A program made the position numbers and the translations under genes. DNA of 44,131 nucleotides from Actinomycetota bacterium (GTDB taxonomy: Bacteria; Actinomycetota; Acidimicrobiia; Acidimicrobiales; Ilumatobacteraceae), in contig VGAK01000015.1 in NCBI GenBank assembly GCA_016870775.1, positions 1 to 44,131 of the forward strand, given 5' to 3'. Below, in pieces: positions 26,821-33,851 of this stretch (position 1 is the first letter of the stretch; each line of letters starts with the position of its first letter). The notes beneath the pieces were generated by a model. That model ran no database searches, was not told where the DNA came from, and worked only from the letters and a program-made list of their open reading frames with translations.

Positions 26821-27801
26821 GTGACGGTCCTTGTCACCGGCGGAGCCGGCTACATCGGCTCGATCACGCTGCGCGCGATCCGCGCCTCGGGTCGCGCGGT
26901 CGTGGTGCTCGACACGCTCGAGAGGGGCCACCGCGCGGCGGTGGGTGATGCACCCTTCGTGCAGGGTGACATCGCCGACTCCCCGCTCGTGGAGCGTCTC
27001 TGCCGCGAACACGAGGTCGATGAGGTCGTCCACTTCGCCGCTTACAAGGCCGTCGGAGAATCGATGGAGAACCCGCACAAGTACTTCTCGAACAACGTCG
27101 CGGGCTCGCAACGGCTGCTCGAGGCGCTGCACCGCGCGGGGATCGGACGCATCGTCTTCTCCTCAACCGCGGCGGTGCACGGGACACCCGACTCGGTCCC
27201 CGTGCGCGAGTCCGACCCGATCCGCTGCGAGAGCGTCTATGCCGAGACCAAACTGATGATCGAGAGGATGCTCTCGTGGTACGGCCGCACCACGCCCATG
27301 CGCCACGTCGTCCTCAGGTACTTCAACGCCGCCGGAGCGGCGACCGACGGCACGCTCGGCGAGGACTGGCGCTTCAGCGAGAACCTCGTGCCCCACGTGA
27401 TGAAGGCCCTCATCGAAGGGACCGCCCTGCGGGTGTTCGGCGACGACTGGCCCACGCCCGACGGCACCGGCGTGCGCGACTACGTCCATGTGGAGGATCT
27501 CGCCGCCGCGCACGTCGCGGCACTCGATCACCTCGCGCGCGGTGGAGAATCGGTGACCTGCAACGTCGGAACCGGTCTGGGAACCTCGGTCCGCGAGATC
27601 ATCGCGGTGACGGAGCGCATCAGTGGCCGGCCGGTGCCGCATGGAATCGCGCCGCGCAGGGCCGGAGACCCGGTCGCGTGCTGGGCCGATGTGTCGACGG
27701 CGGCCGAGGTACTGGGGTGGACCGCGACGCGCACCATCGACGACATCATCGCGTCGGCACTCGCGTGGCACACCAGCCATCCGCACGGTCACGACAGCTG
27801 A
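26821..27801 (+). CDS. galE: UDP-glucose 4-epimerase
   Basis: A 326-residue extended SDR from GTG 26821, with GAGGA 7 bases upstream. NAD motif GGAGYIG (7-13), DTLERGH (31-37) typical of GalE, HFAAYKAVGESMENPHKYF (71-89), SSTAAVHG (114-121), catalytic Tyr140 and Lys144 (YAETK), and YFNAAGA and the VRDYVHVEDLA block near 220-230. It interconverts UDP-glucose and UDP-galactose. The frame is open upstream but that part is inside the preceding gene. It is followed by a symmetric hairpin shared with the convergent hydrolase gene. Confidence 0.93.
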   Translation: MTVLVTGGAGYIGSITLRAIRASGRAVVVLDTLERGHRAAVGDAPFVQGDIADSPLVERLCREHEVDEVVHFAAYKAVGESMENPHKYFSNNVAGSQRLLEALHRAGIGRIVFSSTAAVHGTPDSVPVRESDPIRCESVYAETKLMIERMLSWYGRTTPMRHVVLRYFNAAGAATDGTLGEDWRFSENLVPHVMKALIEGTALRVFGDDWPTPDGTGVRDYVHVEDLAAAHVAALDHLARGGESVTCNVGTGLGTSVREIIAVTERISGRPVPHGIAPRRAGDPVACWADVSTAAEVLGWTATRTIDDIIASALAWHTSHPHGHDS

Positions 27802-27811
27802 CCATCACCCA

Positions 27812-27829
27812 CGATCACCTTGGTGATCG
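27812..27829. terminator. Bidirectional hairpin between convergent galE and hydrolase genes
   Basis: CGATCACC and GGTGATCG are exact reverse complements separated by TT, lying 11 bases after the galE stop and 21 bases from the hydrolase stop on the other strand. No clear U-tract, as is common for high-GC actinobacterial terminators. Confidence 0.6.
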
Positions 27830-27849
27830 CACACGGCACGACCCCCGCG

Positions 27850-28605
27850 TCAGACGAGAAGCGCGCGCTGGCGGTCCAGCCAACCGAAGAGGATCGCGAT
27901 CGCCCTCGGGTCGTGCCGCAGCCGGTGACCAGCCCCGAGCACCACGCGCAACTCGGCCGAACCATGCGACTCCGCGAGCACACGCGAGTCCGCCACCGGG
28001 ACGCTCTCGTCATCCTCGCCGTGCATCACCAGCATCGGGCGCGGCGCGAAGCGGGCGGCGGCGTCCACCGGCCTGAACCTGCGCAACTCGCGAGACCACT
28101 CGTCGAAGGCCTTCGGGAACGACGCGGTGCGGATCGCACCGATCTCGCGCGCGTGCTCCATGAACCTGCGGGGCTGGCCGGCCCAGTCGTCGAAATCGGC
28201 GCGCGCACCCAGGAGTGCGCATCCCCGCACCCTCGGATCATCGGCCGCGACGCACAGCGCGAGCGCCCCTCCGGTGTTCGTGCCCACCAACCAGATCCCC
28301 GCCGGCGCGACCTCGGCCTCGAGGTAGTCGATGGCGGCGCGGAGATCGTCGACCCACCCCTGCATCGAGAAGTCACCCTCGCTGGCACCGCACCCCCGGA
28401 AGTTGAACGTGAGCGCCGCCCAGCCGAGGTCGTTGGCGATGCGGTCCATCAATTGCGGCAAGGTCATGGCCGACTGGCGGGCATCGAGGGGGCCGGTCGG
28501 GAATCCGTGGCACAGGACCACCCCGGGCAAGGACGAGACGCGACCGCTCGGTCGCGCGAGGTAACGCTTCAGGACGAGACCACTGGAGACGAACTCGCCG
28601 TTCAT
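27850..28605 (-). CDS. Alpha/beta hydrolase-fold protein with Asn at the nucleophile elbow
   Basis: A 251-residue alpha/beta hydrolase of the dienelactone-hydrolase/alpha-beta-hydrolase-5 sort: oxyanion region CHGFPTG (32-38), FNFRGCGASEGDF (68-80), the elbow GTNTGG (108-113), an acid segment MHGEDDESVPV (194-204) and His227 in GAGHRLRHD. The canonical G-x-S-x-G elbow has Asn110 where Ser is expected; Asp198/199 and His227 remain. So either the enzyme is inactive as a hydrolase or it uses different chemistry. ATG 28605 follows a small gene by 19 bases on the same strand. The frame is open upstream but that stretch covers the small gene. Confidence 0.85.
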   Translation of the reverse strand: MNGEFVSSGLVLKRYLARPSGRVSSLPGVVLCHGFPTGPLDARQSAMTLPQLMDRIANDLGWAALTFNFRGCGASEGDFSMQGWVDDLRAAIDYLEAEVAPAGIWLVGTNTGGALALCVAADDPRVRGCALLGARADFDDWAGQPRRFMEHAREIGAIRTASFPKAFDEWSRELRRFRPVDAAARFAPRPMLVMHGEDDESVPVADSRVLAESHGSAELRVVLGAGHRLRHDPRAIAILFGWLDRQRALLV

Positions 28606-28624
28606 CAGCGGGCCATCCCTCGTC

Positions 28625-28849
28625 TCAGGCGCGGGGCTTGCGGTGGCGGCGGCGCGCGCCGGGAGTGGCGAGGCTGTACCCGCGGTTGCGCGCCTCGGCG
28701 AGGGAGTCGGGACCGAAGCAGATGCCCACGCCCTCCTCGACGATCTCGTCGATGACCGCGGGGTCGCTCCACTCGTCGAGGTCGTAGACCAACTGGGTGC
28801 GCTTGTCGCCGAGGAATCGGGTGTGTTCGAAGCGGGCGGGGCGTTCCAT
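28625..28849 (-). CDS. Small conserved-looking protein of unknown function
   Basis: A 74-residue protein beginning MERPARFEHTRF. An acidic middle (VYDLDEWSDPAVIDEIVEEGVGICFGPD, about 18-45) is followed by LAEARNRGYSL and a very basic C-terminal tail (ARRRHRKPRA). I do not recognise a named family, but composition and clear N-terminus argue for a real gene. It precedes the alpha/beta hydrolase by 19 bases, probably in one transcript, and is divergent from the nitroreductase-like gene. Confidence 0.6.
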   Translation of the reverse strand: MERPARFEHTRFLGDKRTQLVYDLDEWSDPAVIDEIVEEGVGICFGPDSLAEARNRGYSLATPGARRRHRKPRA

Positions 28850-28913
28850 CGACCACCACGGTAGTCCCACACTCCGGATCCACCGCGGTGGCAACACCCG
28901 AAGCAGCTGGCAC

Positions 28914-28919
28914 TAGATT
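28914..28919 (+). promoter_or_regulatory. Putative -10 box of leaderless promoter
   Basis: TAGATT ends 6 bases before ATG 28926 of the Rv2466c-like gene; no Shine-Dalgarno is present. Confidence 0.5.
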
Positions 28920-28925
28920 TCGACC

Positions 28926-29618
28926 ATGGCGGATCGAGCCGGGCTCCAACCGGAACGCATCGAGTTCTACTTCGACTACATGTGCCCGTGGGCCTACCGC
29001 ACGTCGGTGTGGATCCGTGAGGTGCGCGAATCGGTGGGATTTGGAATCGACTGGCGGTTCTTCAGCCTCGAGGAGGTCAACCGCGAGGAGGGGAAGAAGC
29101 ACCCCTGGGAGCGCGACTTCGCCTACGGATGGTCCCCGATGCGGGTCGCCGCCTGGTTGCGCCGCCAGAACATGGACTGGTGCGACCGTTGGTACCTCGC
29201 CTGTGGTCGCGCCCTCCACGATGAGGGTCGCAGACCCTACGACCGTGATGTCGCGCTGCAACTGCTCACCGAGAACGACCTCCCCGAAGGTGCGTGGGAC
29301 GCGGCCCTTGCCGACCCGACCACGCACGACGACCTCCGCGCGGACCACGACTTCGCCACGCGCACACTCGCGGGTTTCGGCGTTCCGATCATCGTCGTGC
29401 CGGACGGTCGGCCGGTGTTCGGCCCCGTCGTCATCCCCGCTCCGAGGGGCGAGAGTGCCCTTGAATTGTGGGACATCACGCTCGGCTATGCCCGTTTCCC
29501 GGGGCTGTACGAATTGAAGACGCCCAAGACCGACGCCGACATGGCCGCGATCGGGGAGAGCTTCCGCACCTACCTCGAGACGCGCCAGTGGCGCACCGTG
29601 CAGAATCCCGCGCGGTGA
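28926..29618 (+). CDS. Rv2466c-like mycothiol-dependent reductase family protein with CPWA active site
   Basis: A 230-residue DsbA/GST-kappa-like thioredoxin fold. IEFYFDYMCPWAYRTSVWI (12-30) aligns with the active-site strand of the mycobacterial mycothiol-dependent nitroreductase Rv2466c, and GRPVFGPVVIPAPRGESALELWD plus the following ELKTPKTD match its C-terminal part (comparison from memory). Where Rv2466c has CPWC, this protein has Cys20-Pro-Trp-Ala23, so only the attacking cysteine remains. A monothiol mechanism with mycothiol, as in kappa GST or isomerases, is possible. It is followed 31 bases later by a mycothiol-dependent maleylpyruvate isomerase-family gene, which supports a mycothiol link. 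Confidence 0.82.
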   Translation: MADRAGLQPERIEFYFDYMCPWAYRTSVWIREVRESVGFGIDWRFFSLEEVNREEGKKHPWERDFAYGWSPMRVAAWLRRQNMDWCDRWYLACGRALHDEGRRPYDRDVALQLLTENDLPEGAWDAALADPTTHDDLRADHDFATRTLAGFGVPIIVVPDGRPVFGPVVIPAPRGESALELWDITLGYARFPGLYELKTPKTDADMAAIGESFRTYLETRQWRTVQNPAR

Positions 29619-29649
29619 CATCCGCACCACGGACTCCAGGAGCGCCCCG

Positions 29650-30447
29650 ATGATCCCCGTCGACACGATCGAAAAGCTCGAGCAGGTCTTCTCCTCCCTC
29701 AGTGCGCTCGGTGCATCGCTCACCGAGGCCCAGTGGAAGACCCCGACTCAGCTCCCGGGCTGGACGGTGCAGGACAACCTCTCGCACATGGTCGGGACCG
29801 AGCGCACCATGGAGGGCTTGGCCGCGACACCGCATCGTTCGGGCGACAGGTCCTGGATCAAGAACCCGATCGGAGCGGCGAACGAGAACGAAGTCGACGC
29901 ACGACGCACCATGCCGGGCGCCGAGGTGCTCGCCGAGTGGAACGAGATCGTGGCGCAGCGCATCGCGACCCTGCGCGGCGCCGACGACGCGTACTTCGCG
30001 GTCGAAGCGATGACCCCGACGGGGCCCGGGACTCGCGCGGACTTCCTGCACATCCGGGTGCTCGACTGCTGGATGCACGAACAGGACATGCGCCGCGCAC
30101 TCGGTCTGTTCGGTCACCAGTCGGGTCCGGCTCCCGGGCACACGGTGGACCGCTTGATCCGCACCATCCCGATCGTGGTCGGCAAGCGTGCCCAGACCCC
30201 AGAAGGGGGAACCGTCGTCATCGAGATCACCGGCCCGGTCGAGCGCCGGGTGGTCACCACGGTGGTGGAGGGACGCGCACAGATCGGTGTCGAGGGAAAC
30301 GTTCTCGCCTCGGTGCGCATGGATTCCGACACCTTCATCCAGCTGGCTGGCGGTCGCGCCACCCACACCGAGGCCACCGGGTGGACGGCCGAGGGCGACA
30401 CATCGCTCGCCGAGCGCGTGGTTGCGAACTTCAACATGATGATCTGA
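29650..30447 (+). CDS. Mycothiol-dependent maleylpyruvate isomerase (MDMPI) family protein
   Basis: A 265-residue protein with an N-terminal DinB/MDMPI helical bundle (about 5-155): LPGWTVQDNLSHMVGTE near 35-51 with candidate metal ligand His46, and LDCWMHEQDMRRAL (138-151) with His143/Glu144/Asp146. The C-terminal part (about 160-265) is an SCP2-like lipid-binding or dimer domain. Family enzymes use mycothiol as cofactor, the best known isomerising maleylpyruvate; many act on unknown substrates. AGGAG precedes the ATG. Same strand and 31 bases from the Rv2466c-like gene. Confidence 0.85.
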   Translation: MIPVDTIEKLEQVFSSLSALGASLTEAQWKTPTQLPGWTVQDNLSHMVGTERTMEGLAATPHRSGDRSWIKNPIGAANENEVDARRTMPGAEVLAEWNEIVAQRIATLRGADDAYFAVEAMTPTGPGTRADFLHIRVLDCWMHEQDMRRALGLFGHQSGPAPGHTVDRLIRTIPIVVGKRAQTPEGGTVVIEITGPVERRVVTTVVEGRAQIGVEGNVLASVRMDSDTFIQLAGGRATHTEATGWTAEGDTSLAERVVANFNMMI

Positions 30448-30498
30448 GCCAAGAGCATCCGGTGCGAGCCGGCCACAGCAGGCCGACAGGCAGTCACC

Positions 30499-30951
30499 TC
30501 ATGGTGTCTCGGCCCGCGGCCCGACCGCACCGATCGCGGCGAAGTACGCCACGTGCGCATCGACCACGTGCACCACGTCGACATCGTCGATCACATCGAT
30601 GCCGCGGCGCGCGGCCTCGGCCAGCAGGTGCGCCGCGAGCGTGACCTCATCGACCACGAGGGGCTCGGCGATGTCCTGACGGCGGTCGATGACATCGTCG
30701 GGCTGGAGACCCTTCACGTGGAGCCAGACCATGTGGGCGCGCAACAATTCGCGCAGCTCGTCCAGTGTGAGACGGGCCTGGGTCTGGTCGGGCAGGCGCT
30801 CTGCCACCCACTCGACCGCCTCCTCGAGTTCCCACACCGCCCGCGGGGCGACCGCATCGAGGCGGCGCGCCTCCCTGCCGATCACGATGGCCGCGATCAC
30901 GAACACGATGATCGCGGCCAGGATCGCGAACAGGATGGTCGATGTCGTCAC
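30499..30951 (-). CDS. Single-pass membrane protein of unknown function
   Basis: A 150-residue protein from GTG 30951 with one N-terminal helix (about 5-24, FAILAAIIVFVIAAIVI), then basic residues (GREARR), placing the rest in the cytosol. The soluble part is helical and acidic (WELEEAVEWVAERLPD; LDELRELLRAHMVWLHVKG near 63-81; VDEVTLAAHLLAEAARRGIDV near 99-119). I have no family name; similar small anchored proteins occur in actinobacteria. TAGGCT lies 7 bases before the GTG. Confidence 0.65.
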   Translation of the reverse strand: MTTSTILFAILAAIIVFVIAAIVIGREARRLDAVAPRAVWELEEAVEWVAERLPDQTQARLTLDELRELLRAHMVWLHVKGLQPDDVIDRRQDIAEPLVVDEVTLAAHLLAEAARRGIDVIDDVDVVHVVDAHVAYFAAIGAVGPRAETP

Positions 30952-30958
30952 GCTGCAA

Positions 30959-30964
30959 AGCCTA
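30959..30964 (-). promoter_or_regulatory. Putative -10 box of leaderless promoter
   Basis: Minus-strand TAGGCT ends 7 bases before GTG 30951, supporting that start. Confidence 0.5.
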
Positions 30965-30990
30965 TTGACACGGGATTGGCGGTCGCCCGC

Positions 30991-31773
30991 TCAGAAGCTC
31001 TCCATCACGAGCCACTCATCGCTCACGGTGATGACCTTGGCGAGGAAACCACTGCCATCGTGGTTCCACGAGTACTCCATGTACTGGGCGAGACCGGGGC
31101 GGTACATGAGGTCGCGCCCGCGGAACGAGAATTCGTAGGCGACCGAGGGGCACACGCACGCGAGCGTCCCGGCGAAGGGCGCCGAGTAGGTCATGTGCGC
31201 GTGCCCGCTCACCACGGCGAGCACGTTGCGGTGACCCGACACCACTGCCTCGAGCCCCTCGATGGAAGCATCGTCGAGTCGCACCCCCGACAACGCCGGC
31301 CCGCCGAGGGCGACGCACGGATGGTGCATCGCCACCAGCGTGGGGGCGCCCCTCGCCAGTTGCGAGTCGAGCCACGACAGTTGATCAGCATCGAGCGCTC
31401 CATCACCACGACCCTCGCGCGAGGAATCGAGCACCACGAGTCGTGACTCACCGACGTCAGCGACATGATCGAGCCGACCGTTGCGACCCTCGGGACCGAA
31501 GAGGGCGCGGATCTTCCGGGACTCGTCGTGGTTGCCCGCGCACAGCAGAACCGGCACTCCGCATGCCTCGAGCACACGACGCACCCCCTCGTACTCGGCG
31601 TCGGTGCCGGCGCGCGCCGCGAGATCGCCGGTGATCATGATCCGCGCGGCGCGGCCCGATGCGTGGGCGATCGCGCGTGAGAGGTTGCCGATCGGGTCGG
31701 ATCCCTCGAAGAGAACGTCGTCGGGTCCCACGATGTGCGGATCGGAGATCTGGGCGACGACGGTGCGCGGCAT
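30991..31773 (-). CDS. Calcineurin-like metallophosphoesterase (CpdA-like)
   Basis: A 260-residue class III phosphodiesterase with the full metal signature: Asp11-x-His13 (SDPH), GD in MITGDL near 48-49, GNHDE near 80-84, the HH of AMHHP near 150, and GHAH near 191-194. Such enzymes hydrolyse cyclic nucleotides or other phosphodiesters in the cytosol. ATG 31773 is chosen because TAGTGT lies 7 bases upstream and the conserved first strand begins right after; the open frame extends 23 codons further but across that promoter. A strong hairpin at 31846-31873 separates it from the acyl-CoA dehydrogenase gene upstream. Confidence 0.9.
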   Translation of the reverse strand: MPRTVVAQISDPHIVGPDDVLFEGSDPIGNLSRAIAHASGRAARIMITGDLAARAGTDAEYEGVRRVLEACGVPVLLCAGNHDESRKIRALFGPEGRNGRLDHVADVGESRLVVLDSSREGRGDGALDADQLSWLDSQLARGAPTLVAMHHPCVALGGPALSGVRLDDASIEGLEAVVSGHRNVLAVVSGHAHMTYSAPFAGTLACVCPSVAYEFSFRGRDLMYRPGLAQYMEYSWNHDGSGFLAKVITVSDEWLVMESF

Positions 31774-31780
31774 GACCGAG

Positions 31781-31786
31781 ACACTA
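31781..31786 (-). promoter_or_regulatory. Putative -10 box of leaderless promoter
   Basis: Minus-strand TAGTGT ends 7 bases before ATG 31773 of the phosphoesterase gene. Confidence 0.5.
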
Positions 31787-31845
31787 GGCAGACCGGACAC
31801 GGCGCCGAGCGGGCGACTGCTGCCGGTCCCGTGCCGGGACACGAC

Positions 31846-31873
31846 AGAGCCCGGGCCACGCGGCCCGGGCTCT
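31846..31873 (-). terminator. Strong GC-rich hairpin after the acyl-CoA dehydrogenase gene
   Basis: Arms 31846-31857 and 31862-31873 are exact 12-base reverse complements with a 4-base loop, 34 bases past the acyl-CoA dehydrogenase stop. No U-tract, but position between two genes fits a terminator. Confidence 0.75.
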
Positions 31874-31907
31874 CAGTCGCTCGCTCCGGTGTCCCGGGCG
31901 CCCCGGC

Positions 31908-33023
31908 TCAGATGCCGATGCGCTGTGCGAGCAGTTCGCGGTGATACGTCGGGTCGCCGAAGATCAGCTCGCTCGACTTGGCACGCTTGAAGTACAGGTG
32001 CGCCGGGTGCTCCCAGGTGAACCCGATTCCGCCGTGGATCTGGATGTTCTCCGCGGCCGCATGGAAGTACGCCTCGCTGCAGTAGGCCTTGGCGAGCGAG
32101 GCCACCGAAGGCAACTCCTCGTTGTCCTCGGCCGCGCACCACATTCCGTAGTAGGCAGCGGACTTCGCCGACTCCACCTCGAGCAGCATGTCGGCGCACT
32201 TGTGCTTGATCGCCTGGAACGAACCGATCGGGCGTCCGAACTGGATGCGGTCCTTGGCGTACTGCACCGCCATCTCGAGCACTCTCTGGGCACCGCCCAC
32301 CTGCTCGGCCGCCAGTGCCACCGCCGCGAGGTCCATCACCTTCGAGAGCACGTTCCAGCCGTCGCCCTCCTTGCCGATGAGCGTGGCCGGGGTGTCCGAG
32401 AACTCGAGCTTGGCCTGCTTGCGTGTCTGGTCCATGGTCGACAGCGCGGTGCGAGTCAGACCCGCAGCGCCACCCTCGACGGTGAAGAGGCTCACGCCCT
32501 TGCCGGTGCGGGCCGCCACGATGATGAGGTCGGCGATGTGGCCGTCGATCACGAAGCTCTTCGTGCCCGAAATCGTGAAGCCGCTCCCCGATCCCTTCGC
32601 CTCGACCGTGATGCCGGCCTCATCCCACCGACCCGAGGGCTCGGTGGTGGCGATGGTGGCGATGGTGGTACCGGCGGCGATGCCGGGCAGGTGCGCCTTC
32701 TTGGCCGCGTCGTCACCGGACTGGAGCAGCGTGTTCGCCGCGAGCACGACCGTGGAGAAGAACGGTGCGCACAGCAGTGCTCGGCCCATCTCCTCGAGCA
32801 CGACGCCGAGCTCGATGAGGCTGAAGCCCTGACCATCGAATTCCTCGGGGATCGCGAGGCTCTGCAGGCCCAACTGGTTGGCCATCTGCTCCCAGACGGC
32901 CGTGTCGTAACCCTTCTCCGTCTCCATCTGCTCGCGCACTGCTTCCTCGGACGACTTGTTCTCGAGGAACGACCGCACGGACTTGCGGAGTTCTTCCTGT
33001 TCTTCACTGAATGCAAAATTCAT
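31908..33023 (-). CDS. Acyl-CoA dehydrogenase family protein lacking the classical catalytic Glu
   Basis: A 371-residue flavin acyl-CoA dehydrogenase fold: N-terminal helical domain (1-115), beta domain (about 116-220, including ATTEPSGRWDE), C-terminal helical domain with DRIQFGRPIGSFQAIKH near 258-274 and IQIHGGIGFTWEHPAHLYFKRA near 324-345. After this, where MCAD-type enzymes have IYEGT with the catalytic Glu, the sequence reads LIFGDP; the alternative base position used by isovaleryl-CoA dehydrogenase reads DLAAVAL. It may be the partner subunit of a heteromeric enzyme, as in mycobacterial FadE26-FadE27 and FadE28-FadE29, but no second subunit is encoded here. Divergent from the toxin-antitoxin pair, sharing a palindrome-bearing 90-base gap. 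Confidence 0.9.
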   Translation of the reverse strand: MNFAFSEEQEELRKSVRSFLENKSSEEAVREQMETEKGYDTAVWEQMANQLGLQSLAIPEEFDGQGFSLIELGVVLEEMGRALLCAPFFSTVVLAANTLLQSGDDAAKKAHLPGIAAGTTIATIATTEPSGRWDEAGITVEAKGSGSGFTISGTKSFVIDGHIADLIIVAARTGKGVSLFTVEGGAAGLTRTALSTMDQTRKQAKLEFSDTPATLIGKEGDGWNVLSKVMDLAAVALAAEQVGGAQRVLEMAVQYAKDRIQFGRPIGSFQAIKHKCADMLLEVESAKSAAYYGMWCAAEDNEELPSVASLAKAYCSEAYFHAAAENIQIHGGIGFTWEHPAHLYFKRAKSSELIFGDPTYHRELLAQRIGI

Positions 33024-33065
33024 GGTCGAAGTCTGACCCCGGGTCGGCTGTCATCCCAAATCTGG

Positions 33066-33087
33066 GTGTGTACGCACGTGTACACAC
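33066..33087. promoter_or_regulatory. Inverted repeat between acyl-CoA dehydrogenase and toxin-antitoxin genes
   Basis: GTGTGTAC (33066-33073) and GTACACAC (33080-33087) are exact reverse complements with a 6-base spacer. It lies 29 bases before the antitoxin GTG and 42 bases before the dehydrogenase ATG, so it may be an operator for the antitoxin or for a regulator of the dehydrogenase. Confidence 0.65.
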
Positions 33088-33103
33088 TTTTCTGAGACCT
33101 TGG

Positions 33104-33109
33104 TAGCCT
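33104..33109 (+). promoter_or_regulatory. Putative -10 box of the toxin-antitoxin operon
   Basis: TAGCCT ends 7 bases before GTG 33117, matching the leaderless pattern and favouring 33117 over GTG 33111. Confidence 0.45.
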
Positions 33110-33116
33110 CGTGGTC

Positions 33117-33392
33117 GTGGCACGAGTGGGGATCAGGGAGTTCCGGGCAAATCTGGCCGTCTTCTTGCGCCGGGCCCAGGCGGGTGAGCGGGTCGTGCTG
33201 ACCGTTGATGGCTCCCCCGTGGCAGCAGTGGGCCCTGTTGCCGCCGACCCCCTCGCGCTCACGCTCGCCGATCTGGCCGCCCGCGGGGCACTCGTGCCTC
33301 CTCGGCGCCGTGGCGACTTCGTCCTGCCAGAGCCGATCGCACTGTGGTCGGGCACGCGCATCGATCGCGCGGTCAGCCAGATCCGCTCATGA
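33117..33392 (+). CDS. Type II antitoxin, Phd/YefM-like
   Basis: A 91-residue protein. The N-terminal half MARVGIREFRANLAVFLRRAQAGERVVLTVDGSPVAAVGP is the standard Phd/YefM DNA-binding and dimerisation fold found in VapBC-type modules. The C-terminal half is Ala/Leu/Arg-rich and would wrap the toxin (VPPRRRGDFVLPEPIALW near 61-78). GTG 33117 chosen from the TAGCCT box. Its stop overlaps the toxin ATG (ATGA), a hallmark of coupled TA pairs. The upstream 8-base inverted repeat is a candidate autoregulatory operator. Confidence 0.88.
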   Translation: MARVGIREFRANLAVFLRRAQAGERVVLTVDGSPVAAVGPVAADPLALTLADLAARGALVPPRRRGDFVLPEPIALWSGTRIDRAVSQIRS

Positions 33393-33793
33393 CCGTCCTG
33401 CTCGACGCATCCGCGTTGCTCGCCCTCCATGTGGAGGGAGCCGGTCGCGCGGTGGTCGCCGACGCGCTCGAGTCCGACACCGACTGGGTCGCGTGCGCCG
33501 TCGCGCTGACAGAAGCGGTCGCGGCTGCCTCGCACCTCACCGATGAGACAGTGCTCGCGAGACTCCTCGAGGATGCGGTGCGACACACCTGGGATTTCCT
33601 CCATGTGGTGCCCCTCGACCAGCATCTCCTCGACGACGCGGCGGCGTTGTGCACCGAGCAACCCGTCGGCGTCTCGACCGCCCTGCACCTGGCAGCGGCG
33701 CGGCGGCTGCCCGCGCCGGTCCGGTTCGTGACGTTCGATCCCGCCCAGATTCCGGTCGCGCTCTCGCTCGGCTTCGAGGTCGTCTCGGCCTGA
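33389..33793 (+). CDS. PIN-domain toxin, VapC-like, with one catalytic acidic residue replaced
   Basis: A 134-residue PIN domain: Asp6 in VLLDASAL, Glu42 in LTEAVAA, and Asp117 in VTFDPAQ correspond to three of the four acidic residues that hold Mg2+ in VapC ribonucleases. The remaining one normally lies in a DALHLA-like motif; here it reads TALHLAAA, with Thr97 replacing Asp. The rest of the fold looks complete and the length is normal. It pairs with the overlapping antitoxin. Activity may be lost or reduced; binding to the antitoxin should persist. Confidence 0.87.
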   Translation: MTVLLDASALLALHVEGAGRAVVADALESDTDWVACAVALTEAVAAASHLTDETVLARLLEDAVRHTWDFLHVVPLDQHLLDDAAALCTEQPVGVSTALHLAAARRLPAPVRFVTFDPAQIPVALSLGFEVVSA

Positions 33794-33851
33794 CGCGCCG
33801 ACGGTGCCGTCCGCCCGAGCGGGGTCGACGGACGTGTGGAATGCTGTGTGC

